A stretch of 64,000 bases of DNA from Musa acuminata AAA Group (lineage: Eukaryota; Streptophyta; Magnoliopsida; Zingiberales; Musaceae), in NCBI RefSeq assembly GCF_036884655.1, contig NC_088347.1, positions 13,893,501 through 13,957,500 on the forward strand, in the 5' to 3' direction. Shown piece after piece: positions 1-12,120 of this stretch; position 1 is the stretch's first letter, and each line of letters starts with the position of its first letter. The position numbers were made by a program, and so were the translations under genes. The notes under the pieces are model-generated. The model did not search any database. It had not been told where the DNA came from and saw only the letters and a program-made list of their open reading frames with translations.

Positions 1-1373
1 CCGGTATCGTGGTTAGAAACAAGACTAGATTAGTGACCAAAGGTTTTAACCAAGAAGAAGGTATCGATTATGAAGAAACCTTCACTCGTGCGGCTCGATT
101 AGAAGCCATAAGGATGCTCCTTGCCTATACTAGTAGTAATAATTTTAAGTTGTTTCAAATATATATTAAAAGTACTTTTCTTAATAGCTTTATTTCCGAA
201 GAAGTTTATGTTGAACAACCTCCCGGATTTGAGAATGATAGTCTCCCTAATCATGTGTTTAAATTAACTAAAGCTTTCCATAGTTTAAAACAAGCCCTAA
301 GGGCTTGGTATGAGAGACTTAGTTCATTTCTTATTGGAAATAATTTCTCTAAAGGTAAGGTCGATACTACATTATTTATCAAAAAATTTGAAAATAAATT
401 TCTTATTGTTCAAATTTATGTTGATGATATCATTTTCGGTTCTACGAATGAATCTCTTTGTGAATCATTTGATAAAAGTATGAGTCTTGAATTTGAAATG
501 AGTTTGATGGGATAATTAACTTTCTTTTTGGGCTTACAAATCAAACAACTAAGTAATGATATATTTCTTAGTCAAACAAAATATACCTTAGATTTGCTAA
601 AGATGTTTAATATGAATAGCTCAAAGGCTATTAACACTCCTATGAGCACCTCCACTAAGTTATAAATTGATGAAAGTGGAGAAAGCTTTGATGAAAAAAC
701 TTATAGGGGTATGATAGGAAGCTTACTTTATCTCACCACAACTATACCGGATATCATGTTTAGTATAGGACTTTGTGCTATGTTTCAATCTAATCCTAAG
801 ATATCTCATCTTAAAGCAGTTAAGTGAATAATTAGATATCTTAAAAAAACCATAAATCTAGGATTATGGTATCCAAAATCTAAGAAACTTTGAGCTAATT
901 GCTTATGCTAATGTGGATTTTGTTGGATGCAGACTAGATAGAAAAAGCACTTTAGTAACATGTCAATTTTCAGGACATGCACTTGTTTCTTGGACTTCCA
1001 AGAAACAAAATTTGGTTGCACTATCTACAATTGAAGCCGAGTATATTGCAGCTAGTGCATGCTGTGCACAAGTTATATGGATGAAAAATACTTTAGAAGA
1101 TTATAAGATTCATCTTAAAAATATCTCCATAAAATGTGATAACACAAGTGTAATATGTTTAACAAAGAATCTCATTCAACAATCTAGAAAAAACATATTG
1201 ACATTAGGCATCACTTTATATGGGATCATGTCACTAATCATGATGTAATCCTAGAGTTTATTGATACAAAACATCAATTAGCTGATATTTTTACAAAGCC
1301 TTTAAGCGAAGAATAATTTGATTTTATTAGAAGAGAGTTAGGAATGTTAATGTGTCAGAATGCATGAATCTGT
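1..1373 (+). pseudogene. Sirevirus-type Ty1/copia pol remnant (reverse transcriptase and RNase H)
   Basis: Decayed 3' part of a copia polyprotein; its 5' part lies outside the window. It is nearly colinear with the intact pol at 61430-62803. The reverse-transcriptase core is readable through the YVDD box near 417-428, followed by RNase H motifs (an IEAEY box near 1033, a DNTS box near 1138). In-frame stops occur near 513, 664 and 826, and frameshifts near 880 and 1190, so no functional protein is possible. Readable stretches are 9-515 and 913-1248. The frame ends near 1365 where the intact copy also ends. It belongs to the element whose 3' LTR starts at 2627. Confidence 0.9.
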
Positions 1374-2626
1374 TAAATTTTGTTTTTGGACTTTCTTGAT
1401 TCTTTGATCACTCATTTAAATTCTGTGTTGATAATTTTATGATGTGAATTTTATATGATGATAAGGTTGTGTGCCTCAATAACATGTTTACCTTGAAGTT
1501 GGAAATTTTGTACCTTGATGCTAAAAGTTTCTATAATTATGAGTATGTTATCATACAATGATGGAATAGCATGAAGTTTACTTTGATGATTATGATTTCT
1601 ATTGAATATTGAGAAGTTTTAATCATACATCGGATTCTTAATCTTTGAGTACTACAAAACACTAATGATATTACCTCATGCAAGTAGTGATGAAAAGCTA
1701 TGAAAAAATATTTTATAAATGCATGAAGTATTTATACATATCTTGATGTTTGATTTATGGATTTCATTAACAAATGCATCTCTCGGATTTCTCTCTTGTG
1801 AATTTTTATTGAGAAATAAATTTGATGTGATGCTCATTACGAAGATTAATTCTCAGAATTTCTTTTATCCTTCGTATGATGACTCTTTCACATGAATTCT
1901 TTCTTAATGAAGGAAGAATTTTTATGATTTTTTTTATGAGATGGACACTTGCAAAAATGAGGATTTGATTTTACATGAATATTTTGATCCTTGTGAAAAT
2001 TGAAGCATGATTTAATGAAATTTTTTTTATCATTTTTAACTTCATTCAAATTTGGTTCTTAATGGACTTCCCCTCTACATGAAAAGTTTTTATGACAAAG
2101 AAGGAGAAATAATTTTTGATGGAATAAATTGAAATGTGATATAAATTTTTACCACACTTGCATTATTGAATTGTTCTCCTTTTTGTTGATGATAAAGGGG
2201 GAGAAATAATACCAAAATGTGGTAAATTGATGACAAATATATGCAATGTATTTTATGATATATACTTGAAATGTTTGCTTGATAAATTTTCTTCATTATG
2301 ATAAGATATTTAGAGCTTAACTTGTAATTTTATAAACTGATATCTTGCCATAGAATGATGAATTGTTATATTTGTCATCATTCATATTTGAAATATTAGA
2401 CTTGAAAATGGATGTCATGCCTTGACATCGTTTTGAAAATGTTGGATCATGATAGGAATCATGATGTGTGTATTGATAAGTTTAAATGAACATAACTTAT
2501 CAATATTTCTCTTGAATTCAAAGGCCATGAATTCAAGAATGTCTTTTCTCAAGTATGACATATAGATAGAGGGAGTTAAGGTTAACTCCGTCATCAATTG
2601 ATTGTCATCATAAAAAAGGGGGAGAT
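1374..2626 (+). other. 3' untranslated internal region of the left Sirevirus, with two polypurine tracts
   Basis: AT-rich non-coding stretch between pol and 3' LTR, matching 62804-63580 of the young element in layout. It ends with a polypurine tract (AAAAAAGGGGGAGAT, about 2612-2626) directly before the LTR start. A second purine tract of the same type (AAAGGGGGAGAAA, near 2194-2206) lies about 420 bp upstream. Multiplied polypurine tracts are a known trait of Sireviruses. No gene is seen here; the small open frames at 2090-2296 and 2415-2597 are chance. Confidence 0.8.
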
Positions 2627-3969
2627 TGTTGAATCTCGGATTTTGATAATGAAGTTAATTATAATTTGTTTGATCTAATCTATATGTTGAGAAAAGTGTG
2701 TAGGATTAACTACGATGGCAGTAAGACATAAAGTAGGTGTTGTTCCGGAGTCAAGATCGAGATCACGTTGAGAGTTCAAGAGTTCGACGGAAGTTCGGAC
2801 GTTCGTCGAAAGTTCTACGGGAACCGACCGAGAAGTCCAAGAGCTTGCCATAGAATCTCATTGGAACTCGCCAAGAAGATCATTGCAAAGTCCAAGAGCT
2901 TGCTGGGAGTCTACCTAAGCATTGTCGAGAGTTCATCGGATGTTCGCCGGAAGTACACCGGAAGCTCGCCATAAGAGCAATTGACGCACCGGAACATGAA
3001 GTGCAGTAATTATGTCTTAATTATCGTAGTTAGAGCATAAATTAAGTTAGGATTGGAAGGTAACCCCACTAACTTAATGAGGGGCCAACTAGGCCCTAAG
3101 TTGGGCTGGCTTGGGCCGGATTCAAGGCCCAACTAGGACCCTGAATTCCTGGCCAACGGTGGCACTACTTGGGAGACTCGATCTCCCAAGAATTATGGGT
3201 CGTGGTACCGCCCCTGTCAGGCGGTGGCACTGCCAGAGCTCGGTCTCCGAGCTCTGTCAAGCAGTGGTACCATCCAGACTAAACGGTAGTACTGCCCAAT
3301 GTTAGGTGTTAGGTGGTAGTACTGCATAATAATGGCGGTGGTACCGTTAGTACCCCAGAAATTTGGGATAAGACACTTCTTGGCTCCATTTTTTAGAGCC
3401 ATTGGGGTCTATAAATACCCCACCCTTTTCTACATTAAAGGGCCAACGATATCTTGATATATTCTTGAGTCTTTAAAGTGTTAAAGAGTTGTAAAGTGCT
3501 AGAGTTCTCCTCCTTCCTTTCTAAGTGTTGAGATCATTCAAGAGATGAGTGAAACTTATAAGGGTTGTCTCTTAAGCCCAGCAAAAGAAGAAAAGCTGTA
3601 AAAGGTGGTTGGCCTTCACCTATTGAAGGAAGGCCTCTAGTGGACGCCGGTGACCTCGTTGGAGGAGGAAGCCGAAAGTGGATGTAGGTCAACTTGACCG
3701 AACCACTCTAAAACTCGGTTTGCATTTACTTTGAGCAACTTTCTTTTATAGCAAACTGCCTCTCCTCCTTACTGTGCTTTAACTACGTCTACATATGCTT
3801 TCACGTAAACATCTTCCAAGTTTGGCTTTAATCGTATGAAGACTTTGTTAGGATCGAGAGCACTAAGAGGGGGGGGGTGAATTAGTGCAGCGGAAATCTT
3901 ATATTAATTTAAAAACCAAAAGCTGCGTTCGTTCAAAAACTATTATGATGCAAAAGCAAATTCTCAGTT

Positions 3970-4275
3970 TGTATCTAAGTGCAGTTTGTGTCTAAGCGCA
4001 GATTGCGTTTAAGCGCAGTTTTGCGTCTAAGCGCAGTTTTGCGTCTAAGCGCAGTTTTGCGTCTAAACTCAGATTTACGTCTAAATGCAGATTTACGTCT
4101 AAACGCAGATTTACGTCTAAACGTAGATTTACGTCTAAACGCAGTTTTACGTCTAAACGCAGTTTTACGTCTAAACGCAGTTTTACGTCTAAACGCAGAT
4201 TTACGTCTAAACGTAGTTTTACGTCTAAACGCAGATTTACGTCTAAACACAGATTTACGTCTAAACTTTGAAACT
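3970..4275 (-). repeat. 18-bp minisatellite inside the solo LTR
   Basis: About 17 tandem copies of an 18-bp unit resembling GCGTCTAAACGCAGTTTT with point changes, plus scattered units to about 4570. Because 18 is a multiple of 3 and no unit holds a stop, both strands read as long periodic frames (LRLNAV-like on plus, FRRKTA-like on minus). These are by-products of the repeat, not genes. The LTR at 54979-57179 has the same array in the opposite orientation. Confidence 0.92.
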
Positions 4276-5059
4276 CGTTTGTATACTCGCAGAAGGCAGT
4301 ATGCAGTTGAAATCAAGATGTAAACGTGAACTGAAATCTGACGATTGAGCGAGGAAAGCCGATTTACGTCTGAATGCAGTTTTGCGTCTAAATGTTGAAA
4401 CTCGTTCGTAAAATCACAGAGGACAGATTGCAGTTATTAATAGGATTAAAATGTAAGCGTAAACTGCAAAAACGGCTCGTTCGTAAAAGCACGAAAAACA
4501 GTTCTGCAGAATCAAACGTAAACGTAAACTGTACTGTATGAAAATACGAGTTTACGTCTGAATGCAAATTTGGAAGAACAGCACTTAGAATTTGTTCGTG
4601 AAAGCGCAGAGAGCAGTAGTGATGAGGGAGGTTTGCAGTAATGATAAAGTGCTCGAAAATAAACGCAAACCAGAGATTTAGAGTGGTTCGGTCAGCCTTG
4701 ACCTACTCCACTTTTGGCTTCCTCCACCGATGAGGTTGCCGACGTCAACTAGGTGCCTTCCTTCAATGGGCGAAGGCCAAACTTCCCTCTTACAATTTCT
4801 TCTCCTTTTGACAGGCTTAGGAGACAACCTTTACAGACCTTTCTCTCCTCACTTTACAATTGAAAACTTGAAGAACAAAAGGAGGAGACTTAAAGGCTTT
4901 ACAACACTTTTGAGCTCTTAGAATCACAGAAAAGATCAAGATTTCGGTATTGGTCTGTATCTTTTCAGTGCTGAATGGGTGGGGTATTTATAGGCCCCAA
5001 CCCAATTCAAAATTCGAGCTCAAAACGATCAAATCGATCAAATCTCAGAATTCTGGGAT

Positions 5060-5640
5060 CAGGCGGTTGCACCTCTCGACTGGAGAGGTGGCACCGCCTG
5101 GCAGAGCTCGAAGACTGAGCTCTGCCGATTGCTTCTCTCTGCCAGAGCTCGAAGACTGAGCTCGATGGTTGCATCACCTGGCAGAGCTCGAAGACTGAGC
5201 TTGGTGGTTGCATCACCTGGCAGAGCTCGAAATCTGAGCTTGGTGGTTGCATCACTTGGCAGAGCTCCAAACTGAGCTCAAGCTGATGCACCATTCTGCC
5301 AGAGCTCGAAGACTGAGCTTGGTGAATGCATCACCTGGCAAAGCTCGAGACTGAGCTCAGGCAGATGCACCACTCTGCCAGAGCTCGAAGACTGAGCTCG
5401 GTGGTTGCATCGCCTGGCAGAGCTCGGAACTTGAGCTCTGGCGGTGCAACCTCTTGGCTGGAGCGGTTGCACCTCCCAGCCTTGCAACCCTGGCGGTTGC
5501 ACCTCCTGGCTGGGGCGGTTGCACCTCCCAGCCTTGCAACCCTGGCGGTTGCACCTCCTGGCTGGGGCGGTTGCACCTCTCAACCCCACAGCCCAGGCGG
5601 TTGCACCTCCTGGCTGGGGCGGTTGCACCTCCTGGTGCAA
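5060..5640 (-). repeat. GC-rich U3 direct repeats of the solo LTR
   Basis: Two related arrays upstream (minus sense) of the TATA box. One has units around GCAGAGCTCGAAGACTGAGC (5100-5430); the other has units around GCGGTTGCACCTCCTGGCTG (5440-5640). The position in U3 fits enhancer-type repeats (inference). Several open frames on both strands are repeat by-products. Confidence 0.85.
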
Positions 5641-6722
5641 TCAGGGTCCGAATGGTTCACTCCATTCGACCCACTTTGAATCTTTTCAGGGGCCCAATTG
5701 CCCCAAGATTAAGCTAATGGGATCACCTCCCATTTTCATGCTTAATCATCGTGCTAACTACGAATATCTCTAAGACAACTTCTGCAGCTTTGCTCCGATG
5801 CGTCAATCGCTTCTTCCGGCGAGTTTCCGGCCAACTTCCGTCGATCAACCGATAACCTTCGGTGATCCTTCTGCGGACATCCGGCATACTCCTGGACTTT
5901 GCGACGATCCACTTGGCGAGTTCCGACGAGCTTCGCTTGGCAAGCTTCTGGACTTCTCGGATCTGTTCTCTCTGAACCTCCGACGACCGTCCGAACTTCC
6001 GTCGAACTCTCGAACTCCCAACGTGATCATGATCTTGACTCCGGCGCAACTCCTGCTGCTTGTCTTACTCTCATCGTAGTTAATCCTGCACAACAAAAAC
6101 AAAACTTCGATCGAGACAATTAATCCTAAGCAATTTACCAAGTTGTCCGACATGTCATTGGTCTCTCGACGCTTCGTCCGATTCTTCGGCGCATCGTCCT
6201 CTCCTGCAGCCTATTGCCCAATCGGCCAGTTGACTCCGCAACTCCGATATCCTTGGCACAATACCTGCTCTTCTTGGGCGAATGCCCGAGTCCACGGCCC
6301 GAAGCCTTCTGTCGATACGCCGACCGATCCACCGGCCCGACGTCCAATCTTCTGACATGTTCCTTCGGCACAACATGATTTTTCTGCTTTAATTGTCTCA
6401 TCCTGATCGAAGCATCCTGCGTCACTCAAAACGCAGATTAAATCATAAACATGTATCAAGTAGTTTCATCATCAAAATACGAGATTCAACAGACTTTATG
6501 AAACCGACGCTTTTCATTTGTGTAATTTATATTGCTACAAATCACCTTAGTCTTCTCTTGCACTTTCATGAAATGTTTCAAGTTTAAATTCCTTCCGAAA
6601 TGGATTAAATTGAAACCATTCTCATTGGAATCGGTTTCAATCGAAATAAGTTTTTTAAAATAGTGAAAGTTTTCCGCTGCACTAATTCACCCCACCTTTT
6701 AGTGCCGCTCTTGATCCTAATA

Positions 6723-8177
6723 GAGTCGGCACTAGGGGGGGGGGGAGGGGGGAGGGGGGAGGGGGAGTGAATTAGTGTAGCGGTAAAATCACGTCAGTTC
6801 TGAAAATTTCTTTCGTTTCGTACGATAAAACCGATTTCGAAAACTTACTCAACTTGAAAGCGTATTCATAAACGTATTGAAAGTAGTAAGAAAGGAGGTT
6901 TACAGTAAGATAAATTACACAAAAGAAAAGGCAAACCAGATTTTTATAGTGGTTCGATCGTCGTGACCTATATCTACTCCACCGATTCCTCTTCCTTCGA
7001 GGCCATCGACATCCACTATCGATCATCCTTTAATAGGCGAAGATCAACCTCCTTCTTACACCCTTCTTCTCCTTTTCATAGGTTTAGGAGATAACCTTTA
7101 CATACTTTTAAACTCTCTATATTTATGTAAGTTAACTAGGGATGAGAGGGGTATTTATAGGCTTCATGCTGATTCAAACTTAGAACCTAAAAAGGTCTCA
7201 TCCCAGGTTTCCTAGGTTCTAGCGCTACCACTACCGTTCCTGGGCGGTACTACCACCACAGGATCTGCCATTGGGCAGTACTACCACCGAACAGGGGCGA
7301 TACCATTGCCGAACAGGGGTGGTACCATCGCCGATCGGGGTTTCAGCACCCTGGTTGGGCCTTGAATCTGGCCCAAACCAGCCCAAGTTCAGGCCCAGTT
7401 GGCCCCTAATAGAGTTGATGAGATTACCTCCCAATCCCAACTCTAATTATGTGCTAACTACGATTCCTAAGATATATTCTAAGTAAGATAAGTCTGATTT
7501 CTTCTAGCGAGCTTTCGACGATCTTCTAACGAACTTCCGACGAACTCTTGGCAATGTTCCGGTGGACTCTCGGCAAGCTCCTGGACTTCATGATGATCTT
7601 CTTGGTGAGTTCCGACGAGCTTCTTTGATAAGCTCCTAGACTTCTCAGTTGGTTCCGGTAGAACTTCTGACGAACGTCCGGACTTCCGACGAACTCTCGA
7701 ACTCCTAACGAAATCACGTTATTGACTCTAGGACTTCATTTTGCCTTATGTCTTACTATCATAGTTAATCCTACACACAAAAACACACTTCGATCTAGAT
7801 AATTATTTCTATGCATGAATCATGTTGTCCGACATGTCATTAGTCAATCAACACTTCATCTGATTCTTCAACGCTTAGTCCAATCTTGCGGTCTATTGCC
7901 CATTCGGTCAGTTAACCTCTACAACTCCAATATCCTTGGTGCAATATCCGCTCTTCTTAGCCCGATGCCCGAATCCATAGCTCGAAGCCTTCTGTCGATA
8001 CATCAACTAATCCTCCGGCCCGACGTCCAATCTTCTGACACGTTTTCCTTTGGCCCAACATGATTCTTCCTGTATTAATTATCTCTCCTTGATCAAAGCA
8101 TCCTGCGTCACTCAAAACGTAGATTAAGTCATAAATACTTATCAATTGGTTTCATCATCAAAATCCGAGATTTAACA
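6723..8177 (-). mobile_element. Degraded Sirevirus LTR, reverse orientation
   Basis: Follows the end of the left 3' LTR after a poly-G tract (6736-6772). It contains the same block order as the other LTRs, reversed: the GTGAATTAGTG end, a TATA box (GTATTTATAGG near 7151-7161), GGTACC-type U3 repeats (7210-7340), the CGACGAACTCC-rich block (7500-7700), and the LTR start reading minus TGTTAAATCTCGG at 8177. Its left end is damaged, so no target duplication could be matched. It may be a solo LTR. Confidence 0.75.
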
Positions 8178-8279
8178 TCTTTGTGAATTGGCCATCGATA
8201 TTTTTATACTTCGTAGGTCCGAAACGATTCAATAGTGGGTTCTTAAATTGATTCCACATCAGAACCCCATGATTGTATT
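8178..8279. other. Spacer between two LTR fragments
   Basis: About 100 bp that match neither LTR; presumably original host or older element DNA. No gene visible. Confidence 0.5.
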
Positions 8280-8989
8280 GTTAGGAATGAGTTGGCAATA
8301 AGGAGGGGGAGGGGGGGAGGGGGGGGGGGGGGGTGCCGGTGGTAAATTAGTGCGATAAAATTACGTTAGTTCAAAATCTCGTTGCGATTAACCAGTTTTG
8401 ACGAAAACTGTTTCATAAAGATATTAACTTAGAATCGTAAGGGAGCATGTAGTGGATGTAAAACAAGTAAGGCAGTTTGTAGTTAAAATAAATTGCTCAA
8501 AAGAAATGCAAACTGGATTTTTATAATGGTTCGGTTGTCTTGATCTACATCCACTCTATCGATTCCTCTTCTGTCGAGGCCACTGGCATCCACTATCGAT
8601 TTTTCTTCAATGGGCGAAGATCAACCACCCTTACAACTCGATTCTCCTTTTGATATGTTCAGAAGAGAACCTTTACAACCCCCTTTACTCCTCTCTCAAA
8701 CTACACTAACACTTAAAGCTTTGAGAGGAGTTCACATACAATTAAAACTGAGTTTTCTTTCCTTTTTTTGCTCTCAATTATGTGTGGTTTAACTAGGGAT
8801 GAGAGGGGTATTTATAGGACTCAAGTTGATTCAAACTTGGAGCCTAAAAATGTCTCATCCCTGGTTTTCGGGGTCCTGGCGGTACCACCACCTGTGTTGG
8901 GTGGTACCACTACCTGTAGCTCTAACATTGGGCAGTACCACTGCTTGACACCGCCTGACAGTCTCTCAGAGACTGTGTTTGGGCAGTAC
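8280..8989 (-). mobile_element. Truncated Sirevirus LTR, reverse orientation
   Basis: Begins TGTTAGGAATGAG, followed by a G-rich run (8303-8332) and the same reversed LTR block order, including a TATA box near 8808-8818 and the start of GGTACC-type U3 repeats (8880-8990). It stops abruptly at 8989, where a plus-strand LTR begins. The remaining half is not found downstream. Confidence 0.75.
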
Positions 8990-10211
8990 TATTGAATCTC
9001 AGATTTTGATGATGAAATCAATTGGTAAATTGTTTGACCTAATCTATGTGTTGAGATAAGTATATATGATTAACTATGATAGCAGTAAGGCTTAAAGCAG
9101 ATGATGAGTCGAAATTGAAGATTCAGATAATATACTGGGAGCTTGCCGAGAGCTCGTCTGAAGATCGCCGAGAGTTCGTCGGAAGATCACCGAGAGTTCG
9201 TCACTGGAAGCTCATTGGAAGATTATCGAAAGCTTGTCGGAAGATCACCTAGACATCATCGGGAGTTCGCTGGAAGACTCGCCAAGAAGTTCGCCAGAGG
9301 ATCGCTGATAGAAATCGACATACCAGACTAATCGCTTGCCTTAATCATAGTTAATACATTAGTTGAGTTAGGATTGAGAGGTAATTCCACTAACTCAGAT
9401 AGAGGCCAACTGGGCCCTTAATAGGGCTGAATTGGGCCGGATTGAATAACTCATTCAGCCCCAAGAAACATGGCTGGTGGTGGCACCGCTTGGGAGACCC
9501 AATCTCCCAAGTGGTCTGGACGGTGGTACCGTCGGTAGTCAATGCTGCCAGTAGTGGTACCTCCAGAGCTCGGTCTCCAAGCTCTATCAAGTGGTGGTAC
9601 TGCCCATTAATGGTGGTGGTACCACCAGCATCCTGAAATCCAAGGATTTAAATTTTTTGGCTCCAACTTTTGAAGTTATTGGGGCCTATAAATCCCCCAC
9701 CCTTTTTTGTATGAAAGGGTAACAAAGTGTTATTATATGTGTGAAAAATTCTAAGTGTTTGGGGGTGTGAAAAGTGTTGTAAAAGTGAGAAGAGTCCTCC
9801 TCCTCTCTCTCTTAGCCTTATAACCATCCAAGAAAGAGGAGTGAGACTTGTAAGGATTGTCTCCTAAACCCGGCAAAAGGAGAAAGCATTGTAAAAGGTA
9901 GTTGGTCTTTGCCTATTGAAGGAAGGCCTTTTATAGACGCCGGTGATCTCGACGAAGGAGGAATCCAAAGTGGACGTAGGTCTCATTGACCGAACCACTC
10001 TAAATTCTGGTTTGTTTTTTCTTTTGTACAATTTACTTTACTGTAAATCTCCTTGAGCTTCTCCAATCTTACAAAAGTTTTAAGTTCAACATCTTTTTGA
10101 AACGATTTGAATCGATACAAACTTTATACGAAATCGAAGAATTTTTCACTGTACTAATTCACCCCCACCTCCCCCCCCCCCCGCGTCTTAGTGCCGCTCT
10201 TAATCCTAACA
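8990..10211 (+). repeat. 5' LTR of a second decayed Sirevirus
   Basis: Plus-oriented LTR: TATTGAATCTCAG start (TG mutated to TA), CGCCGAGAGTTCG-rich block (9130-9310), U3 repeats with GGTGGTACC (9470-9620), TATA box CCTATAAATC (9685-9694), a C-rich tract (10165-10182), and end CTTAATCCTAACA at 10211. The primer binding site and gag remnant follow at once. At 1222 bp it is much shorter than the 2201-bp LTR at 54979 because the minisatellite is absent. Confidence 0.85.
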
Positions 10212-10213
10212 AT

Positions 10214-10225
10214 TGGTATCAAAGT
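10214..10225 (+). other. Primer binding site (initiator-Met tRNA)
   Basis: TGGTATCAAAGT two bases after the LTR; a decayed match to TGGTATCAGAGC, the complement of the initiator-Met tRNA 3' end. Confidence 0.8.
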
Positions 10226-10261
10226 AAGGTTTACTCTCATTTGGTTTAAAACCCAAGAGAT

Positions 10262-12120
10262 ATGGCATTTACTAGCAACCAAGAGGTTCATTCAATTACA
10301 CATTCGTCCATGTTCAATAGGACGTATTACACATATTAGAAGACTAGAATGAGGATCTTCCTAATTTCAATGGATTTTAAATTATAGAATATTATTGAAA
10401 ATGGGTTTTAAAAGTCTTCTCTTCCAATGAACAATTGGAATGAGTTAAAGAAGAAGACTTTCGCTTTAAACGCTAAGGCTATGAATACTTTGTTTTGTAT
10501 TTTAGATAAAAACGAGTTCAATCGTGTGTCTATTTGTGAAACCACTTTTGTATTTTGCACACTCTCGAAGTGACTCATAAAGACACTAGTAGAGTGAATG
10601 AGTAAAAAATTAATCTTTTAGTGCATATTTATGAGTTGTTTCTAATGAAACCGAGTGAGACCATTGGAGACATGTACACTCGATTTACGGATGTCGTCAA
10701 TGGTCTAAAAGGACTTGGTAAAGGTTTCTCGAATTTTGAACTTGTTAATAAAATTTTAAGATCCCTTCCAAAGAGTTGGGATCCTAAAGTCACGGTTATT
10801 CAAGAGGCCAAAGATTTAAATAACTTTCCTCTCTAAGAACTAATCGGATCACTAATGACCTATGAGATTACTTATAATGCTCATGAAGAGTTTGAGAACA
10901 ACCTTCCAAAGAACAAAAAGGATATGTCACTAAGAACTCAAGAAGACCACTTGAAAGAAAATTCAAGTGATGAGGACCTTAATGATGACTTGGCACTCTT
11001 TACAAGAAAGTTTAAAAAATTCATAAAAAGGAATAAATTTAGAAATGATACAAAAAATAAATTTAAACCTAAGATAGAACAAGTGATATGCTATGAATGC
11101 AAGAAGTCGGGACGCTTCAAGAGTGAATGTCCCCAAGCAAAGAGGAAGCAACCGAAGAAGAAGAAGGCTCTTAAAGCAACTTGGGATGACTCAAGTGCAT
11201 CCGAAGATGAGGAACCAACCAACACCGAGCAAGTTGCTCACTATGCGCTAATAGCTATTAGAGATGAGGTGAGTAGTTCCTTTGATGCAAATTTATCCTT
11301 TGATGAACTACTAAATACTTTTCATGATTTATTTGATGAATATAAATTAATTAGTAAAAAATATAAATTGTTGAAAAAAGAGCATGCTTCTCTTGTTAGT
11401 AATTTTGATAAATTAAAGGTTGAGCACAATGATAGTTTAGTTGTATGTACGAAATGTGATGAACTAGAAATACTTCAAAAGGAAAGCTTGCTACCGAAAG
11501 AAACCTTAGAAAAATTTGAGGTTGGTAACAAGTCCTTGAACATGATCATTGCTAACAAGGGTTATATTTTTGAGGCACCCAAGATTAAATAGGTACCTAA
11601 AAATCATCCTTTTTTGTAGAAATATTTACCATCACAAGCTAGGAGCAAAAGATGGTACCTTGATAGTAGGTGCTCAAGGCATATGACTAGAGATCCATCT
11701 CAATTCTCTAAGCTCATTAGCTAGACGAAGTATATATTACATTCGGAGACAACAACAAGGGTAAAATCATTGGCAAAGAAACCATAGATAACAAATCTAA
11801 CCTTTTTATTGAAGATATTTTGTTGGTTGATGGCTTAAAGCACAACCTTTTGAGCATTAATCAATTATGTGATAAAAGATATATTGTTAGATTTGAATCT
11901 AATGCTTGTATTATAGAAAAACTACACAAAAATATATCTATGATTATCCTAAAATAAAATAATATATACATTATTAACATTGATGATATTTGTAATGGAT
12001 CTACTAGTCTAATTTTAGATGAAGCAAGCTTTGTCCAAATCAGAATTAGGTGCAAAGACTCATAAGTAAGACAAGACAGAAAAATTAGTATATCAAAAAA
12101 TATCATGTTCACAATTTCAT
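10262..12120 (+). pseudogene. Sirevirus gag-protease remnant
   Basis: Decayed copy of the gag seen intact at 57230-58807. It starts ATGGCATTTACTAGC at 10262 and has early stops (near 10338 and 10386), a frameshift near 10550, and open stretches 10621-10836 and 10855-11592. The zinc knuckle is damaged: its motif region (11090-11130) reads CYECKKSGRFKSEC, with Arg where the His should be. After a stop at 11590 the frame continues with a protease-like stretch (WYLDSRCSRHMT, from about 11653), where the catalytic DSG is DSR. The element loses similarity near 12120; integrase, RT and 3' LTR are missing. Confidence 0.85.

Larger units (their letters stand above)
3846..6491 (-). mobile_element. Sirevirus solo LTR (2646 bp), 5-bp target duplication
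   Basis: Complete LTR in reverse orientation: on the minus strand it starts TGTTGAATCTCG (right end, 6491) and ends CTCGATCCTAACA (left end, 3846). It is flanked by a perfect 5-bp duplication GACTT (3841-3845 and 6492-6496), proving insertion followed by LTR-LTR recombination. Minus-strand TATA box near 4984-4994. It carries an 18-bp minisatellite downstream of the TATA box and GC-rich U3 repeats upstream of it. The 2201-bp LTR at 54979-57179 is the same family. Confidence 0.92.
2627..6722 (+). repeat. 3' LTR of the left Sirevirus, split by a solo LTR
   Basis: Starts with TGTTGAATCTCGG directly after the polypurine tract and ends with CTTGATCCTAA near 6720, the form of the other LTRs here. 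Its own sequence is 2627-3845 plus 6497-6722; the middle is a minus-strand solo LTR (3846-6491). A TATA box (TATAAATA, 3410-3417) marks the promoter, preceded by GC-rich direct repeats of the GGTGGTACC type. The last bases are degraded and abut another reversed LTR fragment. Confidence 0.85.

Noticed and set aside
3960..4280. CRISPR-like regular array
   Set aside because: Units are contiguous with no unique spacers; this is a plant LTR minisatellite.
3975..4323. Long overlapping frames on both strands with LRLNAV- and FRRKTA-type repeats, looking like a repeat protein
   Set aside because: They arise from an 18-bp non-coding minisatellite in an LTR; the other LTR copy shows shifted 17-bp units that break the frame.
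5007..5773. Cluster of open frames with repeated RCNRPSQ- or GGCTSWLG-like peptides
   Set aside because: By-products of GC-rich U3 repeats in a solo LTR; they are open in many frames at once and not conserved.
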